DNA from: Zelopaecilomyces penicillatus
Taxonomy: Eukaryota > Ascomycota > Sordariomycetes > Hypocreales > Pseudodiploosporaceae
DNA: 64,000 nucleotides
Assembly (NCBI GenBank): GCA_005765155.1
Contig: VCCP01000001.1
Coordinates: 1,550,001-1,614,000, forward strand
Direction: 5' to 3'
Both the position numbers and the translations under genes were made by a program. This document shows, one piece after another, positions 9,801 through 21,332 of the stretch. The first letter of the stretch is position 1; the number at the start of each line of letters is the position of its first letter. The notes beneath the pieces were generated by a model. The model saw only the letters and a program-made list of their open reading frames with translations. It ran no database searches and was not told the DNA's origin.

Positions 9801-11227
9801 GCCTCACTTTTCTGGAGTCCATTTGCTGCCTCGGAAGCAGGACATTGATAGTGTCGCATCTCCAGATGTTCAACTGATGCCAGTGTTTGTACGAAGTCAG
9901 GTACCTCGTTGTCGATGGCTGGTCTCGAAAACGGCCCATCGGTGTCCACCCATTCCATTAGCTCCCCCCTGCCACCTTTGCATCCCTGTCAGCCTGCCAC
10001 CTGTCCTACGATTTGAGACCTGGAGATTTGCAGCGTCCAACCTCCGGGAACACCGCACACAGGGTCAGTTTCGAGACTCTTCAGTTGACAGCCGCGAAGT
10101 AACAATGGCATCTGCACACACGAGCTACAAAAATGGGTGTTGACGGGATTGCGTGACGCTCTACAGCACAATTGACAGCTCCCGATTTCGCTTGGTCTCT
10201 TTTCTCCCCAGCTGAGAAGCTTGGTACACAGGCTGGTTGTTGGCGGCGACGTGACGCCTCTACTTGTTGAGTAACCGCCATCACAAGCGCGGCAATGTTT
10301 TGCAAGTCTGGCAAGCTGGCAAACATGATGGGCGTATGAAAGCTGTACCTGAAGTTTTGTGTAGCCCCTAGAATGGCAAGTCTCGGCAAGCTATGGCCAA
10401 TTGTTGACAAACCTTCCAGGAAATGGCCTGTAACAGAAGCATGACGTTGTGTGGATCATGCCAGCTGAGTGGTTGCACTCCATTCTGCATGGGTCTACCT
10501 ACACCCACCTTCGGGTTCGGACGTTGGGAATGTGAATTGGATGCAACGTTCTAAGCCAAAAGAGGAAGAAAAACAAGGCCCAGTTGGCGGCCCAAAGTTA
10601 GCAGCAACAACCAAAGAGGCAGAAAAACATCCCTCTTTGGTATCAAAAGAAATGGCACTGGTGGCGGTGGAAAAATCCACGGCGGTTCGCTTGCCACTTG
10701 TTTGCCAGCCCGATATACCCAATATTGCACCGATAACAACGCTACAGAGCTGAGCGCGCCCACGATGCCGCATTGCCGGTTGATGTTAGACCACAACCGA
10801 TTTTATGCGCTCTCCGTAGGTGGACACGTAAAACTCATGAACCGGTTCATATCACTGCAGCGTCCGGATCATGCCCTCTCACAAACCTGAGTGCACGTAC
10901 ATACTTTGGCCAGCCACATGCCGGGGAAACGACGAACTGGGAACGGAGCAACAAGCAATGCAGGGCTGCTCAGGGGCTCAATGCAAGCCACTTGAACCTG
11001 CGCTATGTGGTCTGGGGTTTTTTTTAAGCACCCCACATTAAGACTATCTATGAAGTTCAGGTAGACAGGAATTTGCGACTCTGAAACCGCGACTGGGGCC
11101 TGTCACTGGTAGTCAAGGGCGCATTTGCTCCCTTCGACAACACCATCAGCCCACCACCCCGGCTGATCCGCTGAGCTTCGAAACAATGTGGACTCTGATT
11201 CACGGCTGGCGTTATGGTAGTGACTGG
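6898..11227. other. 4.3 kb with no supportable gene
   Basis: Only short frames occur, on both strands. The most protein-like are 7574-7900 (-) and 8020-8361 (-, with a hydrophobic stretch), but neither has a recognised motif, matching splice sites or a continued frame. 10469-10796 has open frames on both strands that cancel each other. A T8 run ends at about 11026. No RNA gene is seen. It may hold decayed genes that I cannot align by eye. Confidence 0.4.
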
Positions 11228-11458
11228 TCAGCCGGATGAGTCGTCCACAACCGCCGCTGCTGCTCTTTGTCTTTCCCAGCGTCTATAGACGACGATGCTG
11301 TACACGCCCCACAGAAGACCCACGCCCATCCAGGCTATCTGCTTCGTCGACTTGGTCGATTGCTCGCATATGCCATGGTTAGTTGCGGTAACCATCTCTT
11401 GTTCCCTGTCTGTCGCTGTCGGCATTAGTCCGAATCTGGCAACTTGTGCCATGGTCAT
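11228..11458 (-). CDS. Possible small single-pass membrane protein
   Basis: An ATG-started frame of 76 residues has a polar N-terminus, one hydrophobic segment at about residues 40-58 (IAWMGVGLLWGVYSIVVY) and then a basic RRWERQR stop-transfer stretch. This layout is typical of a small tail-proximal membrane protein. I know no family for it. It is divergent from the AA11 gene, about 600 bp away. Chance coding cannot be excluded at this length. Confidence 0.4.
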   Translation of the reverse strand: MTMAQVARFGLMPTATDREQEMVTATNHGICEQSTKSTKQIAWMGVGLLWGVYSIVVYRRWERQRAAAAVVDDSSG

Positions 11459-12055
11459 CCTCCGTCCTCCAATGTATAAGATGCTTCAATCTTCGCCCCA
11501 ACCTCATCGTTTTTTCTCCATCTCTTCAGACAATTCAGTCACAGTCCTTCCTTCCAAGTACAGTCGTCAAGACTTCCATTCTCTTTCTTCACTCTTTTTC
11601 GAGGCTAGTCCTTGTTTACTTTGCACTACACAAACAGTTCGCTTGCCTGGTGCATTGTGTTCTTTCTCAAGTTCCTCAAGTTATCAATCGATCCAACAAG
11701 CTACATTTGTGTAACTTGCTACCTTCATTTGTAAGTTTGGGGATTAAAAACACTTCTTACTCTATTTACAATACTTTGGTGGCGGGGAGAAACAGCCTTC
11801 TCAAATTCCTACTTTCTTGCCCTTCTTCAGCAACCTCACAATGGGTGTCTCACCTGGCCACCCCAATTTGCACTGAGACCACACCACAACCATATCGACA
11901 ACAGAGCCTCTTGATATATCATATTTAATACAATGCTAATGCTAAACTCTAGTAAACTTTTTGAACTTTTGTCTTGACGACGATCCTTCACGACTGCACC
12001 GACTTCGAATCTTTCGTCCGGCACGATTAGATTTTCATCACCCCTTTTCATCAAA
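11459..12055. other. Promoter and leader of the AA11 gene
   Basis: A pyrimidine-rich stretch lies at about 11470-11720. Open frames here (11446-11928) are low-complexity Ser/Leu/Phe translations of that tract and are not called. No clear TATA box or operator was identified. Confidence 0.45.
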
Positions 12056-13126
12056 ATGCTGTCCAAGATCTTCACCCTTGCCGGCATGGCCATGGTTGCC
12101 AACGCCCATATTGAGATGACCAACCCTGTTCCATACGGTCGATCCTCTCTTAACAACGGTCCTCTGCTTGACAACGGCTCGGACTTCCCATGCAAGCAGC
12201 GTCCTGGTGTTTATGAAGCAGAGGGAGCAAGCAACGTCTACGCCCAGGGTAGCACTCAACAGCTTTCCTTCATCGGAACTGCTGTCCATGGTGGCGGCTC
12301 TTGTCAAGTTTCTGTTACCACAGACCGCAACCCTACCAGAGGCTCTGTTTGGAAGGTAATCAAGTCGATTGAAGGTGGATGTCCCGCCCAGGGCGCGCCT
12401 GGTAACATTGGCGACGATGCCAGTGCCCCAGTCCCCTTCAAGTACGACTTTACTATTCCAAATGATCTCGCCGCTGGCGAATATACTGTCGCTTGGACTT
12501 GGTTCAATAAGATTGGCAACCGAGAAATGTACATGAACTGTGCTCCTATGACAGTTACCGGATCAGGTGGCTCTGGCGACTTCATCAACTCCCTGCCTGA
12601 CATGTTCGTTGCCAATGTTGGAAATGGATGTGGCACCACTGAAGGCACCGATGTCAAGTTTCCTAACCCTGGAAACCAAGTTGCTCAACTCAACGGTGCT
12701 ACCAACGTCTTCGGTCCTCCCGTAGGCGCATGCCCGACTTCTGTCGCCGCTGCCCAACCACCTTCGTCTCCCCCTCAGACAACTCCTGGTCCTTCTCCCC
12801 CTAAGCCCAACCCTGGCGGCGTCTTCATCACCAAGCCAAACAACCAGCCTGCTCCTACTCCTGCTCCCGCTCCAGCCCCCGCCCCGGTCCCCGCCCCCAA
12901 CCCTGGCTCCGGTGGTGTTGGTGCCCTCTCCGGTGGCTGCAACCCCGAGGGTCAATGGAACTGCATTGGAGGAAACAGCTTCCAGCGTTGCGGCAGCGGC
13001 AGCTGGAGTGCTGCCCAGCCTCTCGCCGGTGGCATGCGGTGCGAGCCTGGCCAAGCTTCTGATCTCCGCATGATCTATAAGAGAACCAGCCGTGCAATTC
13101 GCCGCTCTCAGCGCGTCCGTGCTTAA
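12056..13126 (+). CDS. AA11 lytic polysaccharide monooxygenase (chitin-active)
   Basis: A single exon encodes 356 residues. A signal peptide (1-17, ending VANA) exposes His18 as the mature N-terminus, starting HIEMTNPVPYG, the AA11 signature. His18 and His78 (in AVHGGGSC) would form the copper histidine brace, with Tyr159 (in NREMYMNCAP) as the axial residue. The family oxidatively cleaves crystalline chitin outside the cell with reductant and O2 or H2O2, aiding chitinases in wall turnover, mycoparasitism or arthropod attack. A Pro/Ala/Ser linker at about 230-285 leads to a Cys-rich module at about 293-330 (NPEGQWNC, FQRC) that resembles the X278 chitin-binding module. The protein ends in a basic tail of about 18 residues with several Arg. 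The start is the only ATG giving a signal peptide with His at the cleavage site. Confidence 0.95.
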   Translation: MLSKIFTLAGMAMVANAHIEMTNPVPYGRSSLNNGPLLDNGSDFPCKQRPGVYEAEGASNVYAQGSTQQLSFIGTAVHGGGSCQVSVTTDRNPTRGSVWKVIKSIEGGCPAQGAPGNIGDDASAPVPFKYDFTIPNDLAAGEYTVAWTWFNKIGNREMYMNCAPMTVTGSGGSGDFINSLPDMFVANVGNGCGTTEGTDVKFPNPGNQVAQLNGATNVFGPPVGACPTSVAAAQPPSSPPQTTPGPSPPKPNPGGVFITKPNNQPAPTPAPAPAPAPVPAPNPGSGGVGALSGGCNPEGQWNCIGGNSFQRCGSGSWSAAQPLAGGMRCEPGQASDLRMIYKRTSRAIRRSQRVRA

Positions 13127-13748
13127 GCCAAATCCGCCTCTTTTTTGAAGTTGTGAGAACAGCTTGATCTATTGATACATGTTGTCAAAGATTTCGATCT
13201 AGTTAGAAACCTTTCATCTTGTACATCCTTTGTTTTCCTTTCGCTGTCAATAGCCCTTTCTTGGCTGGGTTGACCTTTTTAATCAGCCAACAGCAATATG
13301 TACACTCCACCTGAACTTAGGTATAGATATATATTTTATAGACACTATGAGCCTTGTTTCAACTAATTTTCGCTTCTTCTATATGTAAATCTCATCCCTC
13401 ATGTCTAGGAAATTTCTTGAACTTGATATTCGCAATAATAGACTGAAGCCTTACTCGTAGGTTTGATCAGTTCATTCCTCAGAATATCATTTCTATCGGT
13501 TCGTAATCTAACTATAATTGCGCATTGGTTTTAGAGATTATTCTGTTCAATCTCAACACTGGCCGTGTACGTATACCAATGATGGCATACTAGTAAACAT
13601 CAACAATCGTAGCATGTAGAAACACTGTATTAAACACAGGTAAAATCTTCTCATCAGCCACTCTTCATACCAAGCAAGGATTTTTAGTGCCACTATGTTA
13701 TTCAAAATATATAACCTCTTTGCACCGTATGAATACATTATTTTGTCG
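13127..13748. other. Convergent 3' spacer
   Basis: This AT-rich stretch lies between the AA11 gene and the DUF3433 gene, which converge. It should hold both 3' UTRs. The short minus-strand frame at 13553-13807 overlaps the DUF3433 stop and is not called. Confidence 0.5.
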
Positions 13749-16700
13749 TCAAAGCCAGTTATTTTGTTGTCCTTTATTTGTAGTTTTTCTCCTCCAAACT
13801 TGACCAAAATTTGATGCAGCAGGGAAAGTCTCTCCTACCCTTAATGAGATGGGATCTATCGGTACTATCCTTTCTGAATACTCAATTCCAATATGAGCCC
13901 GGCCATCATTTCCCATAAATCGTCCGAAACCAAAGGTGCTGCTCTTGTCTGGTCCAAGTGTATTGTATTCTCGTACCATCCTACTCGGTGCGATGTAAGC
14001 CAAGAGAGAGCCAATAGTCGTAGGCATTCGAGGTAAGAAAAATGTCACAGCCCATCCGTAAAAGACGATCACCATGATGATGTAAAGACCAAGAACAGTC
14101 GTGCTCGTGATATAAGCTGCGGAGGACATAAATATTCGTGTCTCTGAGACTGTTCGGTTACCCATGACGGTTTCTGAAGCGCTGTCTTCGGCAAAAACCG
14201 ATGGGTTGAGACTCAAGGCGTTCGCAAAAATCATCTTATAAACAGCTGTCGCTGGCTCCACAAGTAGATCTGGATTAGGAACCTTTGCTTTAGGGTCAAG
14301 TAAGTCGTTGTTCCCCGTGTAAAGCTTTAGGAGATGATGAAACCAGTCGTTGGAGATTATTTCGGTATGCCAAGGAAGAATCTGCGGGTTAAATCGATGA
14401 TTCAGCGCACTGAAGACGGAAACTGTGTCGTTTTTAGGACTGATGAAGTATGGAATCGTGTACTTGAAATCGTTCAAGGGTGTTGCTGCCTTGATTTGCC
14501 CTAGTTTATCGAACGTGACACGAAATTCAGTTGTCTTAAAAGTTGGATGACATAGGACAAATGAACTTTTCATGGTTCCAGTCCTATTCTGAAGAGTAGA
14601 TCGAGACCATCCGACCAGAAGGCTCTGATCACAAATAGAGGCGACCGCAGTAGAGGGGACCATGCTATCAATTACCTCTGCTGCCGCTCGTCCACTAGGG
14701 AAGTTATATCCCGTTGAATTGAAGAACAAAGAGGGTGGCGTGTGCTCCTTTTTGCAGCCGGGTATCGGGCCATCCGGCCTGCCAAAAGAGACGTTCAGCT
14801 TTGGTGGTTGATTTGTGCTAACAAACGTCCCTAAAGAAAAGCATGAGGGTTCAGCGCCTATCCCAGTCGTTACGGCTGTGTAGAGGTCGTTCTGAGAAAT
14901 GGAACTGGAAGGAAGTGTAACTGGAAGAAAAGTAAAGTTTGCTGAAGTCCAAGGAGGAAAAGGTGTCCCATAAGAGATGCTTGCCATGACGACGTAAAAG
15001 GGGTCTTCGTAGTTCATTGCCATGCGAGGGTACAGAGCGTCATGGAATTTTCCAAGCCCAGCCACATCCACCTGGGGTTGTCTTTGGGGGCTCATCATCA
15101 GAGGATAAGATTTTTGGATTGGACGATCGTCAAATATTGCACCAAGACCAACGGCCAAAACATTAGCTAAGAGGGCAATGATGCTAACAGCGCCCAAAAG
15201 GAAGTGTCCCGATTTTGCTGCCCGCCAAAGAGCAAGCTGGGGGGGCAATGCAGTATACCGAGCGTTGATCGTACGTTCAGCTGTTCTTTGCCTAGAAAGA
15301 AGGTCATAGAAAGGTTGGAGTATGCATAGAAATCTGTTGAGCAGAACCCAGAAAGGTTCTACTAAAGTTGAAAATGCCGTTGGAATGTAGCTGGTGAGGA
15401 GGTTATTCACCTCAAAGTTTGAAGAAGGGCGAACAAGGCCTAAACATGTAAGTAACTTCCCATGATAACTAAATGGGGAACTCAAACCTTTGATAGATGT
15501 GTCCTTTTGCTTCAGATAAGCTAGTACCACTACTGCAGCACATAGCCAAACTGCAAACATAACGCCCGTAATCTTCTGAAGCGATAGTGGCTTTATTGGT
15601 GAGTAATGACCTTCTTGTTCCTGGCCAGCTTGCCCAGAAGTGTCTTCAACGTCACTATCAGAGCTTTCGTTCGGCTCTTCGACGATTTTGAGGATTGGTC
15701 GTTGGGATTGATCATGGCACCCACAAACCAGTTTGAAACCACACTCCCCAAGTTTTTCTTGCAACTTCTCGTCGCTGAAATGTCCTTTGCCAGAAAACTT
15801 ATCCAACAAACTTGTACTGTCTTGAATGAGCTCAATCAGAGCTCCTAAGGATGAAGGATCGGAAGATAACATGCTAGTTTTCCGTTTACAAACCCATAAT
15901 AGTAGCAGAGTGAGAACTGTCACTAAACCAAGGGTTCCTTCTACCAGTGCAGAGAACAAGCGACTGACAAGGACACCATACTTGATCAAATTGGCCTCTC
16001 CATCAACAGTTTGACTCGCATCTGTGTTATTAATGAGCATTTTCTGGAAAGCAGCGGCAAACAAGGTTCTGTGAGCGGCACGAAATGTAAGACCAAGCAA
16101 AGTGGTATTCGAATATTCATTTATTGAGTGATTTTGTCCACCGAGAGCAAAACCCAGCATGGGAGACAAAGGATAAGAGAGCCCAGCATCTTTCAAGCGA
16201 CTGTAGTGTTCAAGGCGGTGATTGAAAGGATAATCGCGAGGTTTGTCAACAGAAGAGACGCCCGCTCCAAGAAGATGCTCAAAAGCCGAACTGTTGAACT
16301 CGGAAATGCTAAGGCGTTCGGGAGGCGCGAGTGGTCTCACTTCATCGTTGATCGGAGTAAGTGTAGACGCTTGTACCATAGCTGATACATTTTGCTTGTA
16401 GTAATGCGTCTGGCAAAATATTGCAGCCACGTCAATCTTCTGTGTGTCGTTATTGAAGAATGCCCAGGTTGCAAGGAACTGGTCAGAGGCATTAAGTCTG
16501 CAGGTGGGGCTGGCAAGAAAGTAATCTGACCACGGACTGTTTTGGTAACCAATGTAGTACATTTTGTACGGGGTTACGGAAGCGAAGCCGGGGTGGGCAG
16601 CAATTCCTGAGGCGTTACAGCCCATTCCGTTGTCAAAATCTCCACTTCCGGGCATCCTTGGGTTTGGTATAGTGGTCTTCGCTGGCCAGCATTCCAAGTC

Positions 16701-17711
16701 AGTCCAGTACTTGGTGGTGATTCCGGACCAATTCCCTACCACCCCCTGAGATGCTATCTGACTTTCCGGTTTGAACGGCATGAGCGCATAGTCGGGAGTT
16801 GTAAAAGCTGGATACGACTGCTTAAGCCAAGTAATTGCATAGCCAGCATTGAGAACTGACTGGTCTAGATTCTCTGCTTGGAATGCCGTATCCATAAACT
16901 TCGAAGGTAATATCATTTTGATAGGCAGTCGCAACAACACCGGTCCCGTACCAAGAACAGCACTCTGAAGAGGGGTTAGTAGCCAGAAGATGAGCACCAT
17001 TATAGTTCCCGAGTAAAAGACAGGCCAATGTCTGGAACCAGGTTAGTTTTCCAGGTAGAAGGCGGATTAACAGTGTGGAATGTAGTGGGTGATAAGAGAA
17101 ATCGGATGCCTACTTGTGTTTCGCAGCCTTGAAGGGAACAAATGCCACAAAGTCGACAGGATATCCAAGAAAGAGTGAATCGCGGCCTTTGGAGCCTTCC
17201 GGCTTCGACAACTCCAGCCATGGTTGCATTCTCTTGACATCAAGGTCAATCCAATTCCACACCAGACTGTAAAAAACGGCAACAATCGTCGGCAGGTAGA
17301 GATACCCAAACGTCACGGCTGACGGCAAGTCCTCGGCGGTGTTTACTAACGACAAGCCCCCAACCTTTCGGCTCTGCTGCGCGAGAATCTCAAGGAGGAC
17401 GGCCAGTAAAATCGATGAGATGGCGAAGGCAATGAGGACGGGCGCTTGCATGGTTTCGGGCTTCCACCCATGCTTATGAGCTGTCACAAGCTGCGTCTTA
17501 GAGGCAAAGTCTTATTGAGGAAAATTGAAGCAGGCATACCTGTTTCAAGTGTACAGTCGTCCAGTCCCGAGTTTTGCTTCCAGGACAGCCAGTGAGGCTT
17601 CTTCTCCGAATCAATTGTCGGACTCCTTCCTACCACACTCCGCAATAGCCAGGATTCTCTATTTTGTCGAAACATCTCCTCGGAAGATGGTCTAAATCGT
17701 TCAAAAATCAT
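13749..17711 (-). CDS. DUF3433 multi-pass membrane protein
   Basis: Three exons on the minus strand (17540-17711, 17114-17480, 13749-17031) join in frame to 1273 residues. The introns are 59 and 82 bp with good GT/AG ends; intron 2 has CTAAC before its acceptor. The second junction rebuilds HWPVFYSGTIMVLIFW, typical of fungal DUF3433 proteins. Hydrophobic segments occur in exon 2 (two), at the start of exon 3, and at about residues 540-570, 665-690, 805-830 and 1170-1195, which gives seven or more membrane passes. Large loops between them carry several N-glycosylation sequons. The arrangement fits two DUF3433 units. The family is widespread in filamentous ascomycetes and has no established function. 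An acidic cytoplasmic-looking loop lies at about 630-660. Confidence 0.85.
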
Positions 17712-19725
17712 AACTCGTCGTAAACTTCTAGTCGTAAGCCAGTATAGTATCCAAACAGACTCAAATTTCTCATAACATCATAGTCGTATAGTGTAAGCAT
17801 AAAAGGAGAAGAGAATATTCGTAAAAGGTAAAATAGAGCAACACAAAAGAGAAAAAGAAAAAAAAAACACTTTTAGGTATCAAACAAAAGAAGAAGAAAA
17901 AGAAAAAAGAGAACCGCTGAAAATGGCAATGACGGCGGGAAAAAAATTGAAAAAGTGAGTTGGAAGATGGGACAGAGACGAGCGAGCAGCCGCTCTCAAG
18001 TAGGTCGAAGCATATTTGCGCAGAGTGGGAGGACAACGACGCAAGCAAGGGGAGACAAATAGGAGGCTAAATACGCAAGTGAAGACGAATGTGGGAATAT
18101 GCAAGCTATAATAGTCATGGATATAGTAGTTCAAAAGTCGGACAAGGTCTTCAACCAACACTCAATCCTCATGGTGGTTAACAGCATTCTTCATGTTTAC
18201 AGTCTCATACTGTTAGGCCGCAAGTGCAGGACTTGTTAGTTCTCGTCCCAAACTTCAATAGATTGGCGTGAAACGAGGGAGAACCCACACCCGAATCAAA
18301 TCGATGATCTTACCGGGCCAATAGTCGTACGACAACACCGATTTAAGCGCGCAGCCCCTTGTCTCCGATGCGCCCCTGGTCCCGATAGTTCGCACGCATG
18401 GGGTCGTCGGACAGTTAAGCCCATCATGTGAAGCTCCGTCTCAAGACAGACGCGCTTCGGTTGCCCATCCTACTATTCCAACCGATTTTAATTTTTCTTC
18501 AGCAACCTTCTTCGCTGGCTCTTTCGGCGTTCAAATCTCTAAAAGGCACAAACTCATTTATACTCATCCGCATCGACGGGCGAGCTGAGAATTCATCTAG
18601 AGGGGAACGCATCGAAAGTCTGTGTTGATGTTGGCTGGGAGGGGCAACCGGTTGTCTCATTGGTCCATCAGATGGCAACTTTAGCGCCGGCGGCTACTAA
18701 ATATGGATCTAGCTTGGCCCAGCTGCATGGCTGTTCTTAGCACCACCACAACCTCGCATACAACTACTATGAATTGTATAGAAAGCCATATTCAAGTTCC
18801 AGGCTATAGTGCTAAGAATTACTAATACTTACTGGTACTTGCTGGAAGGTGAAATATATACTCTTCAATGCTTTGCTAGAATGCTATCTCTAGCTTGATG
18901 TAAATATTGGTTATTGTGTTATATAACTATGATTTTCTGTGGACTTGAAGGGGTGGGTTAAAAAAATATGGAATGTGCACGAGCTATATTGTGCGAATGG
19001 CAATTCTCCCTATAGTCATCATCACCAACACGAAGCCAGGGACAAATGGCCACATCCTTGCTACACGTGCCCGGACTCAAATGCACATCATTGTTAGTTG
19101 GCAGCTTTGAAGGAACAAGGTAGGATTCTGAGCCGCCATAATACGCGCCGTCAGGCAAAGCGCAGAGGGGTAGGAGCATCGTATCAGGAAGCGACGCATC
19201 ATAAAAAGCATCATCCAAGGAGAGACCTCTATTGGTTTAATTAAAATTGATCCGAATCTCCTGTGTGTTTTTTTGTCTCCAAATACTTCGACCTCTATGG
19301 CCGACAATTACCAGCATTGCAAACCCTAGATAAGAAGTTCTGATTTAATGATACAACAAGTCGGCACAACAGGCGTACCACCCTTGCCCCAAGGAGCTGT
19401 TTAGCTAATACATGTGACGTTACCTAGAATGCCCTCTCCCCAAAACCATTTAGAAGGAAACAAGAATAGAAGGCGGCCGTTAATTTTGCCAGCCAAGAGT
19501 CATGTTATTCCCAGTGCAATCATGCTCTGCTTTCAATGAAATATGACAAGCCAAACGGCTGTCATGACACCACCAACGCCCCAAAATCTCACGTACATAG
19601 TATGTGTGCGGGTCTCCCCTTTTTAATGAGGTTTGCCGGAATTCCAAGTCATGCCTCGTGGTATGTGTGTATGTGTATCAGTTCCTGTACCCTGGCCTTC
19701 TAACAAGTCGATTTATGCACTGTCA
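17712..19725. other. 2 kb spacer and leader of the DUF3433 gene
   Basis: A strongly purine-rich plus strand at about 17840-17920 makes a CT-rich leader on the minus strand just upstream of the DUF3433 start. The minus-strand frames there (17770-18161) are Phe/Ser low-complexity readings of it. A weak decamer tract at 18812-18851 is listed separately. Nothing else is recognised. Confidence 0.4.
18812..18851 (+). repeat. Possible decayed decamer tract
   Basis: Four successive 10-mers (CTAAGAATTA, CTAATACTTA, CTGGTACTTG, CTGGAAGGTG) keep the CT start and TTA/TTG end of the decamer arrays at 331 and 6462. The divergence is high and it could be chance. Confidence 0.4.
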
Positions 19726-21332
19726 TCAGATCTCAATTGTTTTCATGGTTTCCTCCAAACTGGCAGGTTGCTTTCCATTCATCCTGGGGACTTCATTCTC
19801 TTTTCCCTTGCCAGTGAGTAAATCTGATTCAACACGAGTAAGCGTCGCCACTTTCGGAGGGGCGTGGTTTTCTTCGCTTCCTCGTGGAGTTTCAACTTCG
19901 ACGAGCTTGGAGGGTTCAATGACAGCGCTGGCAAGCTCGGGTGGCATCGTCTCCTCGGCTACCCTGCCCAGAAGAGGAGCTTTTCCATGCCCAGTTCGCA
20001 TGGGACTCGTGAGTGGAGAAGATGCACTAAGTCGTTGCAACGATCGACCACGCGTGTCACCATTGGGCTCCATTGGACTGGCGTAAGGCGAAGCGGAACG
20101 TGATCCGAGGGGAGATCCTGTCTTGGAAGGGCCAGCCGATCTCCGCCTAGCTGCTCGGCGCCCATACTTTTGGTCCATCCGCCATCGCAAAATATTGAAG
20201 TAAGCCGGCTCGACCCGCGTCTCCTTAAACTCTCGCAGCTTGAGCTCGTTCGTTTCCTCGTCCACATACCACTTTCCACTGTTGAGGTCATCTGCTACCA
20301 AAGCCAAAAAAGCCGACCAGGATCGAGCAACCACGTATTTTGTATCATAATCCCGTCCGAACAGAATTATCTGCCCCCAGTGGCCGGCCGGGCCGGGCTC
20401 TAAATCAACCGCCAGGTTGTTACCACCCCAGTCTCGAACCAGGGGGATCCATCCGGAATGTGCGTATGCTTTTTGAACGGAGTTGGGCGGAACACAATCT
20501 TGCTTGGAGAGAAGGCTTTGTCGCCACTCACCGGAATGGTGTGACGAGGAAGACGACGATGGGCGCTGTTTCGAAGATGATGCCTCACTGCTCCCGGCGG
20601 GTCTATGAGGCATTGGGGGTCTGGAAGCCGCAGCCTCGAGCATGAATTGGTGGTTGACTTTCCTCCATGTTTCCCATTCCTGCACAATCTCCTCGCAATC
20701 CATCAACATGGAGCCGAAGATAATACCTGTGGGGTTCCCGCCTCGTTCTTGGCCGTCGTGTGCCATCAAAGATTCCCTAACATCTTGGGGCAAGGAGTGA
20801 TCAAGCTGGTGCTCTAGGTCGTTAAGATCATTGACAGTGGCTCCCTCGCAAAGCTGGTCAAACAACTCGGGATAATTTTCTTCGGCCCAAGCATCGATTC
20901 GCCTCCATGAATGCCGTACAGGAGGTGGTGGTGGAAGCCCATCTTGAAACGATTGCATGGGTACATCGCCAGGTGTGTGAACCTCGAAGCCATCCGCATT
21001 CTTTGCATGTTGGGCAGAAATAGAGCGGAGGCCTGGTGAATAGGGCCTGGATGGAGGACTTGTCGGCGATGAATTGAGGCCGCCGAGAGCTGGCGACGCG
21101 CGGCCATTGCTACCTTCATCCATGTACGGCGCATTAATATCAGCACGAGAGTCTGAGGCGGTAGCAACGCCAGTCAATATGCTATTTCTCCCGTCTTGTA
21201 GAGGAACATGGCGACCGGATCGATGCGGTGAATCATATGTAGAATCTATGTAACAAATTTAGCATGTCGGAGTAATTGGAGATCGGTGCGTCAATCGAAG
21301 GGAGTGGCCTTACGTCGGTCGTTGCTGGTCAT
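19726..21332 (-). CDS. smi1: Smi1/Knr4 cell-wall synthesis regulator
   Basis: A 19-bp first exon (21314-21332, MTSNDR) and a 68-bp intron (21246-21313) join to exon 2 (19726-21245), giving 512 residues. The N-terminus then reads RHSTYDSPHRSGRH, in keeping with fungal Knr4. A SUKH/Knr4 domain lies at about residues 140-340 (HSLPQDVRESLMAHDGQ, WIPLVRDWGGNNLAVD, GRDYDTKYVVARSW). The C-terminal third is low-complexity Ser/Pro/Arg with repeated ASP/TSP motifs, typical of its disordered tail. In yeast Knr4 coordinates glucan-synthase gene expression and the cell-integrity MAPK and calcineurin routes, and it localises to growth sites. The short first exon is easy to miss; without it the first methionine would be internal. 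Confidence 0.93.

Noticed and set aside
17770..18161. Minus-strand frames upstream of the DUF3433 gene
   Set aside because: They translate the CT-rich leader into Phe/Ser/Leu runs and do not splice in frame to the gene.
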